Source of the DNA: Alphaproteobacteria bacterium
GTDB lineage: Bacteria > Pseudomonadota > Alphaproteobacteria > JACZXZ01
Assembly: GCA_035625915.1 (NCBI GenBank)
Contig: DASPOR010000176.1
Span: 1-40,000, forward strand
Length of the DNA stretch: 40,000 nt
Direction: 5' to 3'
A program made the position numbers and the translations under genes. Below the pieces are notes generated by a model. The model made no database searches and was not told the origin of the DNA. It saw only the letters and a list, made by a program, of their open reading frames with translations. Of this stretch, positions 34,633-40,000 are shown piece by piece (position 1 is the first letter of the stretch; the number at the start of each line of letters is the position of its first letter).

Positions 34633-35457
34633 ATGTCCGGTATGATCGATCCGTTGACGGCATACCTGCCGAAATTCGAACCCGGTTGGGTTTGGCTTGC
34701 CGGGGCTGGCCCCGGCGATCCGGGTCTTCTGACGCTTCACGCCCTCCATGGCCTCAGGCATGCGGACGCGATCGTCTATGATGCCCTTGTGTGCGACGCA
34801 ATCCTCGTCTTGGCGAACGCGAACGCGAGCCTTGTCTATGCGGGAAAGCGGGGTGGAAAACCTTCGCCAACGCAGGCCGACGTTACGCTCCGTATCGTCG
34901 AACTTGCGCGCGCCGGCAAACGCGTGCTTCGCCTCAAGGGCGGCGACCCGATGGTGTTTGGCCGCGGCGGAGAAGAGGCGTTGAGCCTGGTCGAAGCTGG
35001 TGTACCCTTCCGCATCATTCCGGGAATTTCGGCCGGCATCGGCGGGCTCGCCTATGCGGGGATACCGCTTACCCATCGGGATACGAATTCGGTCGTGAGC
35101 TTTCTCACTGGCCACGACTCGGCAGGGGTGGTTCCCGACCGGATCGACTGGCAGGCAGTCGCCCGAGGCTCGCCGGTTCTCGTTATCTACATGGCGCTCA
35201 AGCATATCCGTCAGATCGCCGAGCGTCTTATTGCGAGCGGACGCCCGCAGGACGAGCCGGTCGCCGTCGTCGCCGACGCGACATTGCCAACCCAGCGCGT
35301 GCTCGAGACGACGCTCGGACGATGCGTTGCCGATCTCGCGGCAGCACGACTAGAGCCGCCGGCGATCGTCGTCGTGGGCGAGGTGGTGCGCCTGCGGGCG
35401 AGCCTGAATTGGCTCGGCAGCCTCGCAGAACGCGCATCGGTCGCCGTAGGGCGCTAG
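34633..35457 (+). CDS. cobA: Uroporphyrinogen-III C-methyltransferase
   Basis: This 274-residue SUMT adds two methyl groups to uroporphyrinogen III to give precorrin-2, the branch point to B12 and sirohaem. Motifs are W-L-A-G-A-G-P-G-D-P-G-L-L-T-L, V-Y-D-A-L-V, R-L-K-G-G-D-P-M-V-F-G-R-G-G-E-E and G-I-P-L-T-H-R-D-T-N-S. There is no CysG dehydrogenase/ferrochelatase part, so precorrin-2 oxidation must be supplied elsewhere if the route runs via sirohydrochlorin. The ATG at 34633 follows GGAGG by nine bases and is preferred to the ATG at 34588, which lacks a good ribosome-binding site. cobB starts 3 bp after its stop. Confidence 0.95.
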   Translation: MSGMIDPLTAYLPKFEPGWVWLAGAGPGDPGLLTLHALHGLRHADAIVYDALVCDAILVLANANASLVYAGKRGGKPSPTQADVTLRIVELARAGKRVLRLKGGDPMVFGRGGEEALSLVEAGVPFRIIPGISAGIGGLAYAGIPLTHRDTNSVVSFLTGHDSAGVVPDRIDWQAVARGSPVLVIYMALKHIRQIAERLIASGRPQDEPVAVVADATLPTQRVLETTLGRCVADLAAARLEPPAIVVVGEVVRLRASLNWLGSLAERASVAVGR

Positions 35458-35460
35458 GCG

Positions 35461-36771
35461 ATGTCGTGTTCGGGCCTCATTGTTGCTGCGGCGGCTTCCG
35501 GAAGCGGGAAGACAACCATCACGCTCGCAATCCTTCGAGCGCTCCGGGACCGTGGCATTCGTGTCGGCTCCGCCAAGGTCGGCCCCGATTATATCGATCC
35601 CGCATTCCTCGCCGCCGCCACCGGACATCCCTGCTTCAATCTGGATTCCTGGGCGATGCGGCCGGAAACGATCGCCGCGACCGTCGAATCGGCCGGCGCT
35701 GGCGCTGATCTTCTGATCGTCGAGGGAGTCATGGGGCTTTTCGACGGTGCGGCGGATGGCACGGGGTCGACTGCCGAGCTTGCGCAACTGACGGGGTGGC
35801 CCGTTATCCTCGTCCTCGATGTGGCTGGCCAGGGCGCTTCGGCTGCAGCGGTCGCGCGCGGCTTTCGCGATCACGGCGTCGGCATCGCGATCGCGGGCGT
35901 CGTTGCCAATCGCGTGGGAGGCGCTTCGCACCGGGCCATGATCGAGCGCGCCCTTGTCCCCCTTGGCATCCCGCTTCTTGGGGCATTCCCCCGAGACGAG
36001 GGCATCAAGTTGCGGGATCGGCACCTCGGCCTCGTGCAGGCGCGGGAGCACAAGGATCTCGAAGCCATCCTCGCCCATGCTGCCGCCCGGGCAGACGAGC
36101 ATCTCGACTTGGACCTCCTCTGCTCCTTTGCAAAGCCGAACCGTCTCAAGATGCCGCCAGAGGGGACCCGAAGTATCATCCCCCTCGGTCAACGCATGGC
36201 GATCGCCCAGGATCACGCGTTCGGATTCTTATATCCGCATCTGACAGCATCTTGGCGTTCGCAGGGGGCGGAGATTTTGCCGTTCTCCCCCCTCGCTGAC
36301 GAAGGGCCGCACGCGACAGCCGATGCGATCTTTTTGCCAGGCGGTTACCCGGAGCTACACGCTGGAAAGCTCGCGTCCAACCGAGGATTTCTCGAGGGCC
36401 TGCGCGACGCGGCAGCGCGCGGCGCCGTCGTCTACGGCGAATGCGGCGGCTACATGGTGTTGGGGGAGGGGCTGATCGATAAAGCGGGCCATCGCCACGC
36501 AATGGCCCGATTGCTGCCACTTGAGACGTCATTCGAACGCGCTCGGCTCCATCTCGGCTATCGCGAGGTTCGCATTGCGCGCGATACACCACTCGGTTCG
36601 GCGGGTGCCACTTTCAGGGGGCACGAGTTTCACTATGCAAGCATCGTCGGTGAAGACGATACGGCACCCCTATTTTCCGCAGTCGACGCCGCCAGCACCA
36701 CTCTGGGCGGGTACGGATGCGTGCGCGAACGTGTGATGGGCTCGTTCGTGCACCTCATCGATCGGCGTTGA
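35461..36771 (+). CDS. cobB: Cobyrinate / hydrogenobyrinate a,c-diamide synthase
   Basis: CobB/CbiA amidates the a and c side chains using glutamine and ATP. The 436-residue protein has an N-terminal ATPase domain with A-A-S-G-S-G-K-T-T (about 11-19), K-V-G-P-D-Y-I-D-P-A-F and V-E-G-V-M-G-L-F-D-G. The C-terminal glutaminase domain has its nucleophile in Y-G-E-C-G-G-Y-M-V-L-G and a histidine in F-R-G-H-E-F-H-Y-A-S. The ATG at 35461 lies 3 bp after cobA, so the two are cotranscribed. The gene ends 9 bp from the convergent cobT. Confidence 0.96.
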   Translation: MSCSGLIVAAAASGSGKTTITLAILRALRDRGIRVGSAKVGPDYIDPAFLAAATGHPCFNLDSWAMRPETIAATVESAGAGADLLIVEGVMGLFDGAADGTGSTAELAQLTGWPVILVLDVAGQGASAAAVARGFRDHGVGIAIAGVVANRVGGASHRAMIERALVPLGIPLLGAFPRDEGIKLRDRHLGLVQAREHKDLEAILAHAAARADEHLDLDLLCSFAKPNRLKMPPEGTRSIIPLGQRMAIAQDHAFGFLYPHLTASWRSQGAEILPFSPLADEGPHATADAIFLPGGYPELHAGKLASNRGFLEGLRDAAARGAVVYGECGGYMVLGEGLIDKAGHRHAMARLLPLETSFERARLHLGYREVRIARDTPLGSAGATFRGHEFHYASIVGEDDTAPLFSAVDAASTTLGGYGCVRERVMGSFVHLIDRR

Positions 36772-36780
36772 TGCGGTATG

Positions 36781-37818
36781 TCACGATTTACCGCTCACGC
36801 CGGCTTCGGCGAAGGTTGCCATGCCTCGATGTGCTGCGAGCGCACCTCTCAGCACACCGAGTGCGACGGCCGCCCCGGACGCCTCCCCGAGGCGCATGTC
36901 GAGCGCCAAAAGCGGTTGCTTGTTGAGCGCGAGAAGAAGTCGGCCATGCCCCGGTTCGGCGGAAACGTGGCCGGCAATCGCATGATCCAGCGCTTCCGCA
37001 TTGAGCTTGTAAAGGGGTGCCGTCGCCGCGGTCGCCACGAAGCCATCGAGGATGACGGGAATCTGACGCGCACGCGCGGCCGCGACGGCGCCGCAAATCG
37101 CCGCGAGTTCGCGTCCCCCGACGCGCATCAGCGCTTCGAGCGGGTCGGCGAGTGTCCGCCCGTGAATGGCAAGGGCATCGTCGATGACTTTCGCCTTTCG
37201 CCCCACACCCGCGGGATCGAGGCCGGTGCCGGGACCCGCCCAATCGGCGCCCGTACCGCCGAAGAGGGCTGCAGCCAGGGTCGCCGCGGCGGTCGTGTTG
37301 CCGATTCCCATTTCGCCGACGAGAAGGATATCGTGCCCCGCTTTGACCGCGTTCCAGCCGGCGTTCAAAGCGGCAATGCATCCTGCCACGCTCAGTGCGG
37401 GGGCGACGGAGAAATCGGCGGTCGGCTGATCGAGGTCGAGCGGATAGACCTCGAGCGCGGCGCCGTAGGCCTTGCAAAGCTGGTTGATTGCGGCACCACC
37501 GGCCGCGAAATTCGCAACCATTTGCCCGGTAACGCTACTCGGGAAGGCCGAAACCCCCCGTGCCGCGACACCATGATTGCCCGCGAACACGAGGCACAGC
37601 GGATTGTCCAGTGTCGGTGGATGACGGTGCTGCCAGGCACTCAGCCAGATCGCAAGCTCCTCCAGGCGGCCGAGGGAGCCAGCCGGCTTGGTGAGGTGGG
37701 CCTGGCGCGCCCGCGCCGCCTCAGCGGCCAGGAGGTCGCCGCCGCGGAAATTGAGGACCGCGGTGCGAAAGCCGTCGAGGGATCCGATCGCCTCAGAGAT
37801 TGTTGCAGCGCCGACCAT
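36781..37818 (-). CDS. cobT: Nicotinate-nucleotide-dimethylbenzimidazole phosphoribosyltransferase
   Basis: CobT (CobU in the Pseudomonas denitrificans scheme) makes alpha-ribazole phosphate from the lower ligand base and nicotinate mononucleotide. The 345-residue protein contains K-P-A-G-S-L-G-R-L-E, F-A-G-N-H-G-V-A, L-L-V-G-E-M-G-I-G-N-T-T-A-A and L-D-M-R-L-G-E-A-S-G-A-A, the last with the catalytic glutamate. The frame is open to 37920, but the ATG at 37818 follows GAGAGGG and gives the usual N-terminus. The longer form would overlap the divergent cbiB start. This CobT is unrelated to the chelatase subunit of the same name. Confidence 0.95.
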   Translation of the reverse strand: MVGAATISEAIGSLDGFRTAVLNFRGGDLLAAEAARARQAHLTKPAGSLGRLEELAIWLSAWQHRHPPTLDNPLCLVFAGNHGVAARGVSAFPSSVTGQMVANFAAGGAAINQLCKAYGAALEVYPLDLDQPTADFSVAPALSVAGCIAALNAGWNAVKAGHDILLVGEMGIGNTTAAATLAAALFGGTGADWAGPGTGLDPAGVGRKAKVIDDALAIHGRTLADPLEALMRVGGRELAAICGAVAAARARQIPVILDGFVATAATAPLYKLNAEALDHAIAGHVSAEPGHGRLLLALNKQPLLALDMRLGEASGAAVALGVLRGALAAHRGMATFAEAGVSGKS

Positions 37819-37888
37819 GGTCGAAGGCCCTCTCGGTTCATTGACCCCAATTTCGTTGTAGCATGCCGCCGCGATCCGCAAGGCCAAA

Positions 37889-38869
37889 ATGACTCTGCTC
37901 GATCCCCATAGCCCGGCCATTCTCCTGCTTGCCCTTGCGATCGAAGCGGGTGCCGGCTATCCCGATTGGGTCTATCGCCGGGTCCGTCATCCCGTGGTCT
38001 GGGTCGGCCGGCTGATCGAACAGCTTGACCGCCAGCTCAATCCCACCGGCCTCGACGAAACCTCCCGGCGCACCCTCGGCGCGGTAAGTCTGGCCATCGT
38101 CGTTCTTGTGACGGGTGTAACGACGGGTGCGATCGCGAAGTTCCTGGTTGCGTTTCCGGTCGGGTGGGTAATGGAGGCCGTCCTCGCATCAAGTCTCCTC
38201 TCCCAGCGAAGCCTCTTCGAACATGTAGCGGCGGTCGCCGAAGCGCTCGAGAACGGTGGACTGGCGCCCGCACGCATGGCCGTCGCCAAGATCGTCGGGC
38301 GCAATCCCGAGGCGCTCGACGAGGCGGCTGTTGCGCGTGCCGCAATCGAAAGCCTCGCTGAGAATTTCTCCGACGGTGTCGTAGCACCCGCATTCTGGCT
38401 TTTGGTCGCGGGACTTCCCGGAATTGCGATTTACAAGGCAATCAACACGGCGGACAGCATGGTCGGGCACCGAACATCGCGCTATCGCGCCTTCGGCTGG
38501 GCGGCCGCGCGATTGGACGACCTCGTCAATCTGCCGGCATCCCGCCTCTCGGCATTCCTCCTCGTGCTCGCGTCCTTGTTTATCGCGAATGCGGCGGCCG
38601 GAGACGCCCTGCGGGCGGCGTTGCGCGATGCATCCGGTCACCGCTCACCCAATGCCGGCTGGCCCGAGGCCGCAATGGCCGGCGCGCTCGGCCTCAAGCT
38701 TGCTGGTCCCCGCGTCTATGGCGCTGAGCGGGTGAGCGATGCCTGGATGGGCGACGGCCGGGCGGCGGCGGTTGCGGCCGATGTCCGTGCCGCCCTGGCG
38801 CTCTACCGGGTCGCGTGCGGTCTGTTGTGGGGGATCACGGGGCTCGTATTCGTGGTGGTCTCGCTCTGA
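37889..38869 (+). CDS. cbiB: Adenosylcobinamide-phosphate synthase (CbiB/CobD)
   Basis: This integral membrane enzyme condenses adenosylcobyric acid with aminopropanol phosphate (or a similar linker). The 326-residue protein has the family segments H-P-V-V-W-V-G-R-L-I, D-E-A-A-V-A-R-A-A-I-E-S-L-A-E-N, F-S-D-G-V-V-A-P-A-F-W and N-T-A-D-S-M-V-G-H-R-T. Several hydrophobic segments are visible, including the last about 20 residues. It runs divergently from cobT, with 70 bp between the starts. The threonine-phosphate decarboxylase that usually supplies its substrate is not in the window. A hairpin follows 23 bp after the stop. Confidence 0.95.
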   Translation: MTLLDPHSPAILLLALAIEAGAGYPDWVYRRVRHPVVWVGRLIEQLDRQLNPTGLDETSRRTLGAVSLAIVVLVTGVTTGAIAKFLVAFPVGWVMEAVLASSLLSQRSLFEHVAAVAEALENGGLAPARMAVAKIVGRNPEALDEAAVARAAIESLAENFSDGVVAPAFWLLVAGLPGIAIYKAINTADSMVGHRTSRYRAFGWAAARLDDLVNLPASRLSAFLLVLASLFIANAAAGDALRAALRDASGHRSPNAGWPEAAMAGALGLKLAGPRVYGAERVSDAWMGDGRAAAVAADVRAALALYRVACGLLWGITGLVFVVVSL

Positions 38870-38891
38870 GTCTCTTCGCAAGCGCGAGAGG

Positions 38892-38926
38892 GCACCTTGA
38901 CCTTCACCCCCTCAGGGTGCAATTTT
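38892..38926 (+). terminator. Possible terminator after cbiB
   Basis: GCACCTTGA (38892-38900) can pair with TCAGGGTGC (38912-38920), nine pairs with one G-T wobble, followed by aatttt. It lies 23 bp after the cbiB stop. The same bases include TTGACC (38897-38902), which sits 18 bp before AATTTT and could instead be a -35 box for the thiC transcript starting at the riboswitch. The two readings compete. Confidence 0.4.
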
Positions 38927-38931
38927 AAGCT

Positions 38932-39061
38932 ATTCCGAGGGGTGCCCCGATAAGGGGCTGAGACACCATCGGCGCTGCGCGTTTCGTCAGAATAGGTTGG
39001 CCGGCGCGACGTGGGAACCCTTAGAACCTGATCCGGGTCATGCCGGCGGAGGGACACGGAA
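38932..39061 (+). promoter_or_regulatory. TPP riboswitch (THI element)
   Basis: The thiamine-diphosphate aptamer is complete. P1 pairs TTCCG (38932-38936) with CGGAA (39057-39061). GAGGGGTGCCCCG is followed by GGGGCTGAGA, with the conserved CTGAGA at 38958-38963. The second conserved half is CCCTTAGAACCTGATC-x-GGGTCATGCCGGCG-GAGGGA. It precedes thiC, a classic TPP target, and should lower its expression when TPP is plentiful. Confidence 0.96.
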
Positions 39062-39103
39062 CCGACCGTCAAGGTCATAGGACGCTTACCCCACCCGCAC
39101 ATT

Positions 39104-39975
<872 letters not shown>

Positions 39976-40000
39976 GCGCTCGAGAAGGTGCACGGCAAGG

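Overview
The window looks like a chromosomal segment of a high-GC alphaproteobacterium. The evidence is the recA-alaS order, the eukaryote-like NADP isocitrate dehydrogenase, a phasin-like protein, and a CbiG-CobJ fusion inside a B12 locus. I cannot name the genus from sequence alone. No tRNA, rRNA, CRISPR array, insertion-sequence transposase or prophage gene is visible.

Layout. (1) 1-7.8 kb is housekeeping: the 3' part of recA, alaS, a MoxR-type ATPase with its VWA partner, then icd and a LOG-family gene on the minus strand. (2) 8.1-12.5 kb is envelope and electron transfer: a cytochrome c'-like protein, a diheme cytochrome c, a membrane-anchored LysM protein, and psd-pssA for phosphatidylethanolamine synthesis. 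(3) 12.5-18.5 kb is more accessory: a methyltransferase, a phasin-like protein, a small unknown protein, a TauE/SafE permease, a two-subunit CoA-transferase-like enzyme, and a divergent two-subunit thiamine-diphosphate decarboxylase-like enzyme. Two copies of a long double-hairpin intergenic repeat lie at 10.7 and 17.2 kb. (4) 18.6-38.9 kb is a nearly complete adenosylcobalamin locus. A cobalamin riboswitch precedes an eleven-gene run (cobU/P, cobW, cobN, cobO, cobQ, cbiX, cobH, cobL, cobI, cbiG-cobJ, cobM) with overlapping or almost touching genes. cobK-cbiD lie on the minus strand, cobA-cobB on the plus strand, cobT on the minus strand and cbiB on the plus strand. (5) 38.9-40 kb holds a TPP riboswitch and the start of thiC.

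The B12 genes contain the hallmarks of the cobalt-early, oxygen-independent route (CbiX, CbiG, CbiD, with no CobG or CobF). They also include CobN, the large subunit of the cobalt-late chelatase, without CobS or CobT subunits in the window.

The most notable observations are these. thiC is interrupted by an in-frame TAG exactly where ThiC proteins have a conserved Gln, inside a stretch whose third-position GC rises abruptly. The TPP riboswitch has a complete readable expression platform, with a Shine-Dalgarno sequestor and a competing anti-sequestor. The repeat family forms two consecutive long hairpins bounded by CTAG. A CoA-transferase-like pair of unclear chemistry faces an uncharacterised ThDP enzyme pair across one of those repeats.
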